Assembly (NCBI GenBank): GCA_948467605.1 | Contig: CAOKET010000001.1 | Coordinates: forward strand, 52,494 to 116,493 | DNA from: an uncultured Mycoplasmatota bacterium | GTDB taxonomy: Bacteria > Bacillota_I > Bacilli_A > RF39 > UBA660 | Reading direction: 5' to 3' | DNA length: 64,000 nucleotides | Shown: one piece after another, positions 1-9,592 of the stretch | Position numbering within the stretch: the stretch's first letter is position 1 | Layout of the letters: the number at the start of each line of letters is the position of its first letter | Notes under the pieces: model-generated | Databases searched by the model: none | What the model was told of the DNA's origin: nothing | What the model saw: the letters and a program-made list of their open reading frames with translations, nothing else | Position numbers and translations under genes: made by a program

Positions 1-813
1 ACTTCATTCCTATTATGGTTAGGAGACCAAGTTACTAGTAAGGGTGTAGGTAATGGTGTTTCATTAATAATTATGGCAGGTATTGTTACATCAATACCAA
101 GTATGTTTGTAAATGTATTTAATACTGTTATGGTATATACTAGTGTACAAACAACATTGTTTGGTATAGCAAAATTCCTATTGTTTGTATTGGTTTATTT
201 AATTATAATAATTGGTGTTGTATTTGCTCAAGAAGCAGAACGTAAAATTCCAGTTCAATATGCTAATAAGAGTAATGCTAAATATGGAAATAGTCAGGGT
301 GCATTTTTACCATTTAAGTTAAATTCAGCAGGAGTAATGCCAGTAATATTTGCATCTATATTATTAACTATTCCACAGATGATAGCAAAATTTATAAATA
401 AACCAGGATTTAATGATTTTGTTGAAAAATTTTTAAATTATGAAAAACCAGTTGGTTTTATACTATATTTGTTATTAATATTTGGATTCTCATATATTTA
501 TACATTTATGCAAATAAGACCAAAAGAATTATCCGAGAACTTACAGAAAAATGGTGGATTTATTCCAGGAATAAGACCAGGTAATGAAACAACTGATTAT
601 ATTAAAAAAGTTTTAGTTAGGGTTACAGTGATAGGTGCTTTATTCTTAATGATAATTGCAGCAATTCCAATTCTTTTTGGAAAGATATCAATATTCTCTA
701 ATACTAATGTAAGTATTGGTGGTACAGGATTATTAATTATAGTTGGTGTAGCACTTGAAGTTTACAGACAAATAGAAAGTACTTTAGTAAGCAGAAATTA
801 TAGAAAGAGGTAA
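1..813 (+). CDS. secY: Protein translocase subunit SecY (5' end outside window)
   Basis: This is the C-terminal 270 residues of the SecYEG channel, which moves unfolded proteins across or into the cell membrane together with SecA (also in this window). The frame is open from base 1. The first residues read TSFLLWLGDQVTSKGVGNG, the conserved SecY segment before a transmembrane helix, so the methionine at 73 is internal and not a start. Several hydrophobic helices and the cytosolic loop IRPKELSENLQKNGGFIPGIRPG, typical of SecY, follow. About 40 percent of the protein is missing at the window edge. It is followed after 4 bp by adk, as in the Bacillus spc operon. Confidence 0.97.
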   Translation, partial: TSFLLWLGDQVTSKGVGNGVSLIIMAGIVTSIPSMFVNVFNTVMVYTSVQTTLFGIAKFLLFVLVYLIIIIGVVFAQEAERKIPVQYANKSNAKYGNSQGAFLPFKLNSAGVMPVIFASILLTIPQMIAKFINKPGFNDFVEKFLNYEKPVGFILYLLLIFGFSYIYTFMQIRPKELSENLQKNGGFIPGIRPGNETTDYIKKVLVRVTVIGALFLMIIAAIPILFGKISIFSNTNVSIGGTGLLIIVGVALEVYRQIESTLVSRNYRKR

Positions 814-817
814 TGGC

Positions 818-1477
818 ATGAAAAACTTAGTTTTAATTGCCCCTCCAGCTGCTGGGAAAGGAACTTTATCAAATTTATTATCTAAGGAATATAATATTCC
901 GCATATATCTACTGGAGACTTGCTTAGAAAAAGGGCTAATGTCGATGATGAATTTGGTATTGAACTTTTATGTTTGTTACAAACTGGAGAATTAGTAAAT
1001 GATGATATAGTATTGGATTTACTTAAGACAAGATTGTCTGATTCTGATTGTAAAAATGGGTATATACTAGACGGATATCCAAGAAATTTAAATCAAGCAA
1101 ATCAACTCAATGATATTTTAAATGAAATAAATCTTTCAATAGATTATGTTATATATTTAGATATTAATAAAGAAATTGCTAAAGAAAGAATGCTTGGTAG
1201 GATTACTTGTCCAAAGTGTGGTGCTATATATAATAGAAATGACTCATCTAAATTGCCAAAGATTGATGGTGTTTGTGATGAATGTGATTCTAAGTTAAAT
1301 GTAAGAACTGATGATAGTATTCAAGCATTTGAAAGAAGATTTGAGGAATTTATTAATCTTACATTACCAGTTGTAGATTTTTATAAAAATACTGGAAAAT
1401 TAGTTAAAGTTGATGGTACAATGGATACAGATAAGATTTTAATAGAATTTTCTAATATGTTGAAAGGCGATTTATGA
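818..1477 (+). CDS. adk: Adenylate kinase
   Basis: Catalyses ATP + AMP to 2 ADP in the cytosol. The 219 residues fit the long, zinc-binding form: the LID domain carries four cysteines (C131, C134, C153, C156). The NMP-binding segment STGDLLRKR (31-39) and DGYPRN (85-90) are conserved. The P-loop at 8-16 reads APPAAGKGT where nearly all family members have GPPGAGKGT, so two glycines are replaced by alanine while the Lys and Thr are kept. The stop codon overlaps the map start (ATGA), so translation is probably coupled. It lies between secY and map as in other Firmicutes. Confidence 0.96.
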   Translation: MKNLVLIAPPAAGKGTLSNLLSKEYNIPHISTGDLLRKRANVDDEFGIELLCLLQTGELVNDDIVLDLLKTRLSDSDCKNGYILDGYPRNLNQANQLNDILNEINLSIDYVIYLDINKEIAKERMLGRITCPKCGAIYNRNDSSKLPKIDGVCDECDSKLNVRTDDSIQAFERRFEEFINLTLPVVDFYKNTGKLVKVDGTMDTDKILIEFSNMLKGDL

Positions 1478-2226
1478 TTAGTATAAAGAGTGATTGGGAA
1501 ATTGAACTTATGAGAGAGGCATCTTTGATCGTTGCTAAAACTCATAAATATTTAATGCCTAAAATAAAACCTGGTATTACAACTCTTGAGTTGGATAGAT
1601 TGGCTGAGGAATTTATATTAAATAATTCGGCAACGCCATCTTGTAAAAATTATAATGGATTTCCAGCAACTTTATGTATTTCTATAAATGATGAAGTTGT
1701 TCATGGTATTCCATCTAAGAGAAAGTTAAAGGATGGCGATATAGTATCTATTGATATATGTGCCTGTTATAAGGGTTATCATGGAGATTCAGCATGGACT
1801 TATAAAGTAGGAAATGTGAGTGAAGAGAAATCTTATCTTATGGAACACACAGAAAAAGCACTTTATGAGGGAATAGAACAAGTTAAACCTGGGAATAGGA
1901 TTGGAGATATTTCCCACGCAATAGAAAGTTATGCAAATCGGTATAACTTAGGAGTTATTCGTGAACTTGTAGGTCATGGTGTTGGTAATAATTTACATGA
2001 AGATCCAGAAGTTCCAAATTATGGAAAGGCTGGTACAGGTCCAGTATTAAAACCAGGTATGGTTATAGCAATTGAACCTATGCTTAATTTAGGTTCTCCA
2101 TTCATTGAAATTTTAGATGATGATTGGACTGTTGTTACAGAAGACTCATCTCCATCTGCTCATTTTGAACATACTGTACTTGTTACAGAAGATGGTTATG
2201 AGATATTAACTAAGAGGGTGATATAG
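1474..2226 (+). CDS. map: Methionine aminopeptidase type I
   Basis: Removes the initiator methionine from nascent proteins. The five metal ligands of the pita-bread fold are visible at D94, D105, H168, E201 and E232, together with the substrate histidine H77 in VVHGIP. At 250 residues it is the normal size for a type Ia enzyme without an extension. It overlaps adk by 4 bp and shares one base with infA, so it is translationally coupled within the spc operon. Confidence 0.97.
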   Translation: MISIKSDWEIELMREASLIVAKTHKYLMPKIKPGITTLELDRLAEEFILNNSATPSCKNYNGFPATLCISINDEVVHGIPSKRKLKDGDIVSIDICACYKGYHGDSAWTYKVGNVSEEKSYLMEHTEKALYEGIEQVKPGNRIGDISHAIESYANRYNLGVIRELVGHGVGNNLHEDPEVPNYGKAGTGPVLKPGMVIAIEPMLNLGSPFIEILDDDWTVVTEDSSPSAHFEHTVLVTEDGYEILTKRVI

Positions 2227-2441
2227 TGGCTAACAAAGATACAATAGAACTTGATGGTAAGGTAACAGAAGTGTTGCCTGGTGGAAAGTATAAAGTTGAA
2301 CTTGAGAATGGTCATACTGTAGTGGCTCATGTTTCTGGTAAAATTCGATTAAATTATATTCGCATTTTAGTAGGGGATACAGTAACCATTGAACTTTCAC
2401 CATATGATTTAAAACATGGGCGTATAATTTTTAGGAAATAG
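2226..2441 (+). CDS. infA: Translation initiation factor IF-1
   Basis: Small OB-fold factor that occupies the ribosomal A site during initiation. The 71 residues contain the characteristic segments [14 protein letters not shown] and GRIIFRK at the C terminus. The start codon is GTG at 2226; its G is also the last base of the map stop codon TAG. Next comes rpmJ, the standard map-infA-rpmJ order. Confidence 0.96.
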   Translation: MANKDTIELDGKVTEVLPGGKYKVELENGHTVVAHVSGKIRLNYIRILVGDTVTIELSPYDLKHGRIIFRK

Positions 2442-2454
2442 AGGGAGGAAATAT

Positions 2455-2568
2455 ATGAAAATAAGACCGTCTGTTAAACCAATGTGTGACAAATGTAAAG
2501 TTATTAGAAGAAAAGGTAAAGTGCAAATTGTATGTAGCAATCCAAAGCACAAACAAAAACAAGGTTAA
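2455..2568 (+). CDS. rpmJ: 50S ribosomal protein L36
   Basis: A 37-residue protein beginning [20 protein letters not shown]. It keeps the zinc-binding ligands of the C+ form (C11, C14, C27, H32), so it is the zinc-dependent paralogue. It is preceded by a strong AGGGAGGA ribosome binding site and lies between infA and rpsM, as in most bacteria. Confidence 0.96.
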   Translation: MKIRPSVKPMCDKCKVIRRKGKVQIVCSNPKHKQKQG

Positions 2569-2580
2569 GGAGGTATTACA

Positions 2581-2952
2581 ATGATTCGTATTAAAGGTGT
2601 CGATGTACCTGAAAATAAGTGTATATCAATTTCATTAACATATATATATGGTATTGGAAGAAAATTAGCAGAAAAAATTGCTACGGATGCTAAAATAGAT
2701 CCTAGTAAAAAAACTTCAGATTTGACTGAAGATGAATTAACTAAAATACGTGATGAAATTTCAAAATATACTGTTGAGGGAGATTTGCGTAGAGAAGTTA
2801 GTTTGAATATTAAAACTAAACAAGAAATTGGTTCTTATCAAGGAAGCCGTTGGAAAAAAGGGTTACCTGTTAGAGGACAAAGAACTAGAAGTAATGCTAG
2901 AACTCGTAAGGGCAAAGGCAAAACAGTAGCTAATAAAAAGAAAGTAGGTTAG
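2581..2952 (+). CDS. rpsM: 30S ribosomal protein S13
   Basis: Binds the head of the 30S subunit and contacts the P-site tRNA. At 123 residues it has the normal length. [13 protein letters not shown] at the N terminus and [18 protein letters not shown] near the C terminus are family hallmarks. An AAGGAGG ribosome binding site lies just upstream, and rpsK follows after 3 bp in the same operon. Confidence 0.97.
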   Translation: MIRIKGVDVPENKCISISLTYIYGIGRKLAEKIATDAKIDPSKKTSDLTEDELTKIRDEISKYTVEGDLRREVSLNIKTKQEIGSYQGSRWKKGLPVRGQRTRSNARTRKGKGKTVANKKKVG

Positions 2953-2955
2953 AAT

Positions 2956-3339
2956 ATGGCATATAAATCAAGAAAAAGAAAAGTTAAAAAGACTGTTGTA
3001 GAAGGTATCGCTCATATAAGTACCACTTTTAATAATACAATTGTTACTATTACTGATAAAGATGGTGGTGCAGTAGCTTGGGCATCTGCTGGTACAACTG
3101 GATTTAAGGGAAGTAAAAAAAGTACTCCATATGCAGCAGGAACAGCAGCAGAAGCAGCAGCAAAGGCAGCAATGGATTATGGTATGAAATCTGTTGTTGT
3201 ATATGTTAAAGGTATGGGACCTGGTCGTGAAACAGCTATTCGTTCAATCCAAGCAGTTGGTATTGAAATAACACAAATTATAGATGTAACACCTGTTCCA
3301 CATAATGGATGTCGTCCACCAAAACGTCCACGTGGCTAA
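2956..3339 (+). CDS. rpsK: 30S ribosomal protein S11
   Basis: Forms part of the 30S platform near the mRNA exit. The 127 residues contain the conserved core [15 protein letters not shown], a long alanine-rich helix and the C-terminal [17 protein letters not shown]. It sits between rpsM and rpoA in the alpha operon. Confidence 0.97.
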   Translation: MAYKSRKRKVKKTVVEGIAHISTTFNNTIVTITDKDGGAVAWASAGTTGFKGSKKSTPYAAGTAAEAAAKAAMDYGMKSVVVYVKGMGPGRETAIRSIQAVGIEITQIIDVTPVPHNGCRPPKRPRG

Positions 3340-3363
3340 AAAATGTAAGGAGGGATCATTTCA

Positions 3364-4317
3364 ATGTTTAAATTTGAAAAACCAGACTATAAAGTAGTTG
3401 AATATGTAGAAAATAATAATTTTGGACAATTCGTATTAGAACCATTAGAAAGAGGATTTGGTAATACTTTAGGTAATGCTCTTAGGAGAATTATGTTATC
3501 TTCATTACCAGGTAATGCTATTACTAGTGTTTATATAGATGGCGTTGCTCATGAGTTTCAAAAAATTGATGGAGTTATCGAGGATGTTACAACAATAGTT
3601 TTAAACTTAAAAAGTATTGTTATTAAAAATCATTCAGACGATAACAGCAAGGTAATGCAATTACATGTATCTAAAGAAGGTGTAGTAACTGCTGCAGATA
3701 TAGAGAAAGATCCTGATATTGAAATTATTAATCCTGATCAAGTTATTGCTACTTTGGCTAAGGGTGGAAAACTTGATATGGAAATGACAATTGGTTATGG
3801 AAAAGGTTATGTAAGATCTGATGAGAATAAAAAACTATTATCAGATGCAAAAGTTGGTACTATTGCAATTGACTCTTTATACTCTCCAATTGAAAGAATT
3901 AGTTATGAAGTAGAAAATGCACGTGTTGGACAGGATAATAATTATGATAAGTTGATTATGAATGTATGGACAAATGGTGCAATTAAACCAGAAGAAGCAA
4001 TGTCATTATCTGCTAGAATATTAATAGAACATTTAAATATTATTACAGATTTGAATGAAATCTCTGATATAACTGGTATAATGACTGAAAAACAAGAAAA
4101 TCCTCGTCAAAAGGCTCTTGAGACTTCAATTGATGATTTGGATTTATCTGTTAGGGCTTATAACTGTTTGAAAAGAGCAGGAGTTAATAATCTACAAGAT
4201 TTAACTAATAAATCAGAAATGGAAATGATGAAAATTCGTAATTTAGGTAAGAAGTCTTTAAAAGAAGTAATTGATAAAATTAAAGAAATGGGACTTACAT
4301 TCCGTAATGATGATTAA
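3364..4317 (+). CDS. rpoA: RNA polymerase alpha subunit
   Basis: Scaffold subunit that dimerises to assemble beta and beta', both encoded at 34.7-41.9 kb here. Residues 1 to about 230 form the N-terminal dimerisation domain, with FGNTLGNALRRIMLSSLPG. After an acidic linker the C-terminal domain (about 245-317) carries the helix-hairpin-helix segments that bind UP elements and activators. The 317 residues are full length. A GGAGGGATC ribosome binding site precedes the ATG. Confidence 0.97.
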   Translation: MFKFEKPDYKVVEYVENNNFGQFVLEPLERGFGNTLGNALRRIMLSSLPGNAITSVYIDGVAHEFQKIDGVIEDVTTIVLNLKSIVIKNHSDDNSKVMQLHVSKEGVVTAADIEKDPDIEIINPDQVIATLAKGGKLDMEMTIGYGKGYVRSDENKKLLSDAKVGTIAIDSLYSPIERISYEVENARVGQDNNYDKLIMNVWTNGAIKPEEAMSLSARILIEHLNIITDLNEISDITGIMTEKQENPRQKALETSIDDLDLSVRAYNCLKRAGVNNLQDLTNKSEMEMMKIRNLGKKSLKEVIDKIKEMGLTFRNDD

Positions 4318-4331
4318 GAAGGAGGTAAATT

Positions 4332-4670
4332 ATGGCTTATAGAAAATTAGGTTTAGATGAACAAGAAAGACATGCAATGCTTTCTAATCTTACAAGAGAG
4401 ACATTTATGCATGGACGTATTGAAACAACTATCGATAGGGCTAAAGAAGCACGTAAATTTATCGATAAAATGATAACTTATGCTAAAAAGGGTACATTAG
4501 TATCTAGAAGGAAAATATTAGCATTTCTTTATAATGATAAAGAGGCAACTGCAAAAGTTTATGAGTATGCTAGTAAATATCAAGAACGTAATGGTGGTTA
4601 TACTAGAATATTAAAACTTAAAGAAAGAAGAGGAGATAACGCTTTAGTTGTTATCCTAGAATTAGTTTAA
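4332..4670 (+). CDS. rplQ: 50S ribosomal protein L17
   Basis: A 112-residue large-subunit protein starting MAYRKLGLDEQERHAMLSNL, which matches the L17 N terminus with one unusual change (GLDEQERHAM where GRxSxHRxAM is usual). The C-terminal GGYTRILKLKERRGDNA is also conserved. It is the last gene of the alpha operon and a terminator follows directly. The ecfA and truA genes that often follow it in Bacilli are absent. Confidence 0.96.
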   Translation: MAYRKLGLDEQERHAMLSNLTRETFMHGRIETTIDRAKEARKFIDKMITYAKKGTLVSRRKILAFLYNDKEATAKVYEYASKYQERNGGYTRILKLKERRGDNALVVILELV

Positions 4671-4695
4671 AAGGATCATATGATTCTTTTTTTTA
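4668..4695 (+). terminator. Rho-independent terminator of the spc/alpha operon
   Basis: AAAGGATCAT pairs with ATGATTCTTT (one G-U pair), and a run of eight T follows. It starts at the rplQ stop codon. Confidence 0.85.
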
Positions 4696-4761
4696 TAGTA
4701 ATTGTATTTGTAAATTTATTGTAAAATTTTATTTTATTTGAATATTAGGATTGTTTTAAAA

Positions 4762-4770
4762 TGGTATACT
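4762..4770 (+). promoter_or_regulatory. Extended -10 promoter of the amidoligase-like gene
   Basis: TGGTATACT matches the extended -10 consensus TGnTATAAT. It lies 24 bases before the start codon and just after the rplQ terminator. No good -35 box is visible. Confidence 0.5.
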
Positions 4771-4794
4771 AATTGCAGAAAGTAGGTAATTCTT

Positions 4795-6492
4795 ATGTTT
4801 GAGGATAACTTTTATCCAATAGATTTTAATAAGTATAATCCAGATGCTGAAATTTATGATTCTGATCAAACTAAAGCTGGTGACTATTGGAAACTTATAT
4901 ATGCTGATGATAATGAAATTGATAAATTATTTACGTATTCAAATATTGCATTTGTTCTTCCAAAAATATCAAATAATGAACTAAGAACTAAGATTAAGAA
5001 TAGATTACTACAATATATTTATAATACAAATACAATTTCATATTGCGCTATTAATATATATAGATCTAATTTATTAAGTAAAATTGAGATATCTAATATT
5101 TTCAAAAGCGATAAATTTAGAGCAGATGTTATGGAAAAAATTAGTGATAATGAAACCCTTGATATTCAAAATGTACGTAATATTATTGATATGCAATTTT
5201 ATTTTGAAAATATTGATGATAAGGTTTCTAGCATTTCTTACATAATCGAACTTATTAGATCTAGAGAAAATCCTGGTGAGAATTTGATATATGTTTTAGA
5301 GGAAATTAAACATTGTAAAGAAAATGAGGTATATTCTTATTTATCATCAAAATATTATAATCAATTACCTGAATACTATAAAAACTATTTGAGGATTAAA
5401 GATAATCCTGCTTATTTATATGATAAAAGTTTAAAGTTCATTTCTCAAAATTCATGTATTGGTATAGATCCTAGTATAAGTATAGGTGTTGAAATCGAGG
5501 CAAATGGACATGTGCCGTATATTTTTAGTGATTTTTTATATAGTCAAAAAGATTTTTACAGGTATTTTAAAACTGATATGGATGCGACTGTACCTAATGG
5601 AATAGAGCTTATCAGCAGGCCCTTTAATGATAAAGTAGAAGATGTATCAAGATTTTGTGCTATATGTGAGACAATGCAAGAACTTGGATATTATTACGAT
5701 GAAAATACTGCTAATGCTTCATTTCAAATTAATTTAGGGCTTGATTATTTGGATACTGCAAAATCTATACTTGTTTTTTATGAATTATTTGGTAATTGCG
5801 AAGAATTGTTATATTATATTTCAAACGAGGAAGGACAGATAATACGTAATCCTATTATGACTAGTAGATTTTCCCCTATTTCAAAAAACATTGGTACTAG
5901 AGTACTAGATGAAGGAATTTCTAGAAATTCTGTTATAGAAATGTTTAACGTTGATTTATCGTCTATGGATAATGAAATGGGTCTAAAATATAAGCGCGGT
6001 TCAATATGTTTACGTGGAACAAGTGATGAAGATTATAGGTTTGAAATAAGAATATCTAATTCAAATGTTGATTTTAAGAGTTGCATTGATAATATTAGAT
6101 TGTATGGTAAGATGATGGAAATTGCTAAGAAAATTGCAGATATATTAAGAAAAGATTCAATTACAGAAGAAGAAGAGGAATTGTTAAATAAATATGTTGA
6201 TTTGCAAGATAAGAGTTTAGATTTAAGTGATAAATTAATTTTATTAATGGATATGCTTTTTAGTGATAGTAGTATCAAAGATATTTATTATAATAGGTAT
6301 GTTTCTACTTTGAAAAAGAAAAAGGAAACACAAACAAAAAATTACGATATTAATGTTGGGTGTGTAGAGTTTCAAGATTTATACGAGTCAAAATTTGAGC
6401 AAGATGGAAATATATCATATGACCCTGAAACAGGTATTTATGTTGAAGATGGTAGGATTTCATATATGAATATTGATCAAAGGAAAAAATAA
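4795..6492 (+). CDS. Amidoligase-like protein of unknown function
   Basis: This 565-residue cytosolic protein has no signal peptide. Its middle resembles the COOH-NH2 ligase (putative amidoligase, glutamine-synthetase-like) superfamily: GVEIEANG at 231-238 for the first acidic strand, KTDMDATVPNGIELISRPF from 259 for the second (family pattern K-D-S-G-x-E-l-v-S-p), and FEIRISN near residue 415 for the late Arg strand. The family histidine pair (CGxHVH) is replaced by NASFQINLG at 307-315, so catalysis may be altered or lost. Residues 1-220 are helical and unrecognised. The C-terminal 130 residues are charged, with an acidic glutamate run. It stands alone with its own promoter. The family call is by motif only and is moderately sure. 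Confidence 0.55.
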   Translation: MFEDNFYPIDFNKYNPDAEIYDSDQTKAGDYWKLIYADDNEIDKLFTYSNIAFVLPKISNNELRTKIKNRLLQYIYNTNTISYCAINIYRSNLLSKIEISNIFKSDKFRADVMEKISDNETLDIQNVRNIIDMQFYFENIDDKVSSISYIIELIRSRENPGENLIYVLEEIKHCKENEVYSYLSSKYYNQLPEYYKNYLRIKDNPAYLYDKSLKFISQNSCIGIDPSISIGVEIEANGHVPYIFSDFLYSQKDFYRYFKTDMDATVPNGIELISRPFNDKVEDVSRFCAICETMQELGYYYDENTANASFQINLGLDYLDTAKSILVFYELFGNCEELLYYISNEEGQIIRNPIMTSRFSPISKNIGTRVLDEGISRNSVIEMFNVDLSSMDNEMGLKYKRGSICLRGTSDEDYRFEIRISNSNVDFKSCIDNIRLYGKMMEIAKKIADILRKDSITEEEEELLNKYVDLQDKSLDLSDKLILLMDMLFSDSSIKDIYYNRYVSTLKKKKETQTKNYDINVGCVEFQDLYESKFEQDGNISYDPETGIYVEDGRISYMNIDQRKK

Positions 6493-6591
6493 CTAATTCA
6501 AGGGATTTTGCTTTTTTGAATAATATTATAATATCTAAGTAAAATATAATTGTAATAATAATGTTTTTATAATTGAAATGAACGTGATTAG

Positions 6592-6852
6592 ATGTCAAAA
6601 AAGGATGAGATAATAAGTGATTTAAGGGAAGAAATATCTAAATTAAAAATTAGATTGTATGTAACTGAATATGTTAATGATAAGTTTACAAGAGCACATG
6701 AGCAAAGTTTAAAAAGTGCTAGAGAAGATCCAATATTAACATTGCCTAGTGGGAAGCAAATTGCATTTAGGTCATTAACCCAAAAACAATTAGAATATTT
6801 AGAGAGTTTAGCACTTGAACTTAAATTAAAAGATACAAGCATTAAGCGTTAA
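6592..6852 (+). CDS. Small coiled-coil protein, unknown
   Basis: An 86-residue protein I do not recognise. Residues 1-30 (MSKKDEIISDLREEISKLK) look like a coiled coil and the second half is another charged helix, so it is probably an all-helical dimer. The ribosome binding site is weak (CGTGATTAG). The opposite strand is also open here, but the + frame has the start context and the codon use of its neighbours. It is followed 37 bp later by an SDR gene with its own promoter. Confidence 0.6.
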   Translation: MSKKDEIISDLREEISKLKIRLYVTEYVNDKFTRAHEQSLKSAREDPILTLPSGKQIAFRSLTQKQLEYLESLALELKLKDTSIKR

Positions 6853-6888
6853 AATATATTTTTATGATATAATTTTATTGGTGGTTAT

Positions 6889-7635
6889 ATGAAAGCATTA
6901 ATAACTGGTATCACATCAGGTATAGGTCTTGATATAAGTAAAGTATTATCTGATATGGGATATGATATTATTGGAATATCTAAAGATAGTAAAAAATTAG
7001 AACAAATAAAAAATGAATATGGTTATACTGTTTATAAAGTTGATTTATCTAATCGTGATGAAGTTATTAACCTTTGTGATATTATTAAATCTATTGATAT
7101 AGATGTATTTATAAATAATGCTGGTTTTGGTGATGTTGGATATTTTTCAGAAACTTCATTAGATAAAGAATTATCTATGATTGATGTTAATATAGTTGCT
7201 AATCATATATTACTTAAGTGTATCTTAAATAAGATGTTAGTTAGAAATAGTGGATATATATTAAATGTAAGTTCTTCTGCCTCTTTTATGCCTGGACCGT
7301 TTATGGCAACTTATTATGCAACTAAGGCATATGTTACTAGAATGACTGAGGCAATATATGAAGAAATAAGAAGATTAGGTAAAAGGGTTTATATAGGTGC
7401 ATTATGTCCTGGACCAGTTGATACTAATTTTAATAATGTAGCAGGGGTTAAATTTTCAATATCTGGGTGTTCTAGTAGTTATGTTGCTAGATATGCAGTG
7501 GATAAAATGTTTAAGAATAAGTTAATTATTATACCCACATTTAAGATGAAGTTTGCATGTTTTATGTCTAAATTTATGCCTAGAAAAATATTACTTAAAA
7601 TTACTTATAATATACAAAGAAAAAAGAAGAGTTAA
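6889..7635 (+). CDS. Short-chain dehydrogenase/reductase
   Basis: A 248-residue Rossmann-fold oxidoreductase. The cofactor loop TGITSGIG (6-13), NNAG (76-79), the catalytic serines (SSS, about 128-130) and YYATK (Y142, K146) are all present. The GPVDTNFN segment after the active site is typical of the DltE/YqjQ type of classical SDR. The substrate cannot be told from sequence. An extended -10 box (TGATATAAT, 6865-6873) lies just upstream. The gene ends 2 bp from the end of the convergent dxs gene, with no terminator between them. Confidence 0.88.
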   Translation: MKALITGITSGIGLDISKVLSDMGYDIIGISKDSKKLEQIKNEYGYTVYKVDLSNRDEVINLCDIIKSIDIDVFINNAGFGDVGYFSETSLDKELSMIDVNIVANHILLKCILNKMLVRNSGYILNVSSSASFMPGPFMATYYATKAYVTRMTEAIYEEIRRLGKRVYIGALCPGPVDTNFNNVAGVKFSISGCSSSYVARYAVDKMFKNKLIIIPTFKMKFACFMSKFMPRKILLKITYNIQRKKKS

Positions 7636-7637
7636 AA

Positions 7638-9485
7638 CTATTTTAATTTAAAGTAGTTTATAATATCTTCTTTTATATATTCTAAATCTAGATTTAATTG
7701 TTGTTTTAATATATTAGTTTTTCCGTGTTTTATATATTCATTATCTATTCCTGTTAGTCTTACTTTGTTAGATGCATTTTTATAATTAAAATACTCTAAT
7801 ATATTAGTACCTAAACTATTTGTTCTTATACTTGTTTCATATACATATATATTTTGTTTTGTTTTTATTAATTCTTTTAGTATTTCTTTATCAATTGGTT
7901 TTATGTATCTTGCATTTATAATATTTACTTTTTTATTTTTAAAAATATCATATAGTTTCGATACATCTGTTCCATAACTTATAATTGTATTTTTGCAAGT
8001 TTTTATTTTTTGTAAGTATTCCCAAGTTCCAACTTTTATTTCTTTTAAAGCACTTTTTTTAAATTCAATACACTCTTTTTCATATCTAATACAGAACGGA
8101 TTTTCTTGTTTATAAAAACCAGTGTATAATAAATTTCTTATCTCTTCATTATCCTTACCCATACATATAACTAGATTTGGAATACTATTTAGAAAACTTA
8201 TATCAAATATTCCATGATGTGTATCTCCATCTTCCCCAACTAAACCTGCTCTATCAATACCAATTATTACATGAGTATTCATTCTTGCTATATCATGATT
8301 TATATTATCATATGCCCTTTGTAGGAATGATGAATAAATGGGTAAGAATACTTTCTTTTTATTAAGTGCGATTGAACAGGCAAGTGTCGTTGCGAATGAC
8401 TCAGTTATACCTGTATCTATACTTCTATTTGGAAAATCTTGAAATATTTTTTCTAATTTACTACCTTTAATCATTGCTGGTGTTATAGTTATTATACTTT
8501 TATCTTTTTTCATAAATTCATATACGGTATTACTTACAACTTCACTTAAACTCGTTAAATTTTCTTTTTTTAAACTTCCACTTTCTACATCAAAATTTCC
8601 AACACCATGCCAAGTACTACTATTAATTTCTGCTGGTTTATAACCTTTACCTTTTTTAGTTACTACATGTATAAGTATTGATTTTTTTGAATTTTTTGAT
8701 TTTTTAAATGCTTTTATAAGTTCTTTTATGTTATGTCCATCAATGGGACCTATATAATCTATATCTAGATTTGTAAAAATATTATCGTTTATTTTTCTTT
8801 TAAATTTTTCTTTTATCTTAGACGAAAGATTATATATTTTAGTACCAATACTTGTTTTAATTAGTACACCTTTATAACCTTTTTTAGCTAAATCGTAGGA
8901 ATTACTTATTCTTATTTTTTTTAGGAATTTACTTAATCCCCCTACATTTTTTGATATAGACATAGAATTGTCATTTAAAACAATTATTACTTTTGTATTC
9001 AAATTCTCAATATTATTAAGTGCTTCAAATGCAAGTCCACCAGTTAAGGAGCCATCACCAATGATTGCAATTACATCATTTTTTTCTTTATTTAAATCTC
9101 TTACATATGCAAATCCAAGTGCTGCTGCGATTGAAGTTGATGTGTGACCCGATTCAAATGGATCATGTATACTTTCATCTCTTTTTTGGAAGCCAGACAT
9201 TCCACCGTATTGTCTTAATGTATTAAATTTATCTGCTCTTCCTGTTAGTATCTTATGTGTATATGATTGGTGACCAACATCAAATATAAATTTATCATAT
9301 GGAGATGTAAAAACGTAATGCAAGGCTACAGTTAGTTCAACAACACCTAGATTACTAGCCAAATGACCTCCTGTTTTTGACACACTATTTATTATAAATT
9401 TTCTTATATCAGTACATAATTCATTTAACTCTTTTTCATTATATTTCTTTAAGAATCTAGGATCTTTAATTTCTTGTATTCTCAT
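7638..9485 (-). CDS. dxs: 1-deoxy-D-xylulose-5-phosphate synthase
   Basis: First enzyme of the MEP isoprenoid pathway; it condenses pyruvate and glyceraldehyde 3-phosphate with thiamine diphosphate. The ThDP motif runs from GDGSLTGGLAFEALNN to LNDNSMSIS. FDVGHQSYTHKILTGR, ESGHTSTS, QRAYDNINHDIA and DRAGLVGEDGDTHHG are Dxs signatures. I place the start at the ATG whose first base is 9485 (615 aa): AGAAGG lies 8 bases before it, while the upstream GTG at 9494 would overlap that site. A TGTTATAAT promoter box lies 21 bases further up. It is the only long minus-strand gene before 51 kb and has no other MEP gene nearby. Confidence 0.95.
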   Translation of the reverse strand: MRIQEIKDPRFLKKYNEKELNELCTDIRKFIINSVSKTGGHLASNLGVVELTVALHYVFTSPYDKFIFDVGHQSYTHKILTGRADKFNTLRQYGGMSGFQKRDESIHDPFESGHTSTSIAAALGFAYVRDLNKEKNDVIAIIGDGSLTGGLAFEALNNIENLNTKVIIVLNDNSMSISKNVGGLSKFLKKIRISNSYDLAKKGYKGVLIKTSIGTKIYNLSSKIKEKFKRKINDNIFTNLDIDYIGPIDGHNIKELIKAFKKSKNSKKSILIHVVTKKGKGYKPAEINSSTWHGVGNFDVESGSLKKENLTSLSEVVSNTVYEFMKKDKSIITITPAMIKGSKLEKIFQDFPNRSIDTGITESFATTLACSIALNKKKVFLPIYSSFLQRAYDNINHDIARMNTHVIIGIDRAGLVGEDGDTHHGIFDISFLNSIPNLVICMGKDNEEIRNLLYTGFYKQENPFCIRYEKECIEFKKSALKEIKVGTWEYLQKIKTCKNTIISYGTDVSKLYDIFKNKKVNIINARYIKPIDKEILKELIKTKQNIYVYETSIRTNSLGTNILEYFNYKNASNKVRLTGIDNEYIKHGKTNILKQQLNLDLEYIKEDIINYFKLK

Positions 9486-9505
9486 AAGTGACACCTTCTT
9501 TTAAT

Positions 9506-9514
9506 ATTATAACA
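9506..9514 (-). promoter_or_regulatory. dxs promoter (extended -10)
   Basis: On the minus strand this reads TGTTATAAT, a perfect extended -10 box, about 20 bases before the preferred dxs ATG. Confidence 0.6.
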
Positions 9515-9592
9515 CATAAAATATTATATAAAATGATTAATATTTAGAAATTCTGTTCATTATATACATAGAATTAATATAAAGGAGGAATT

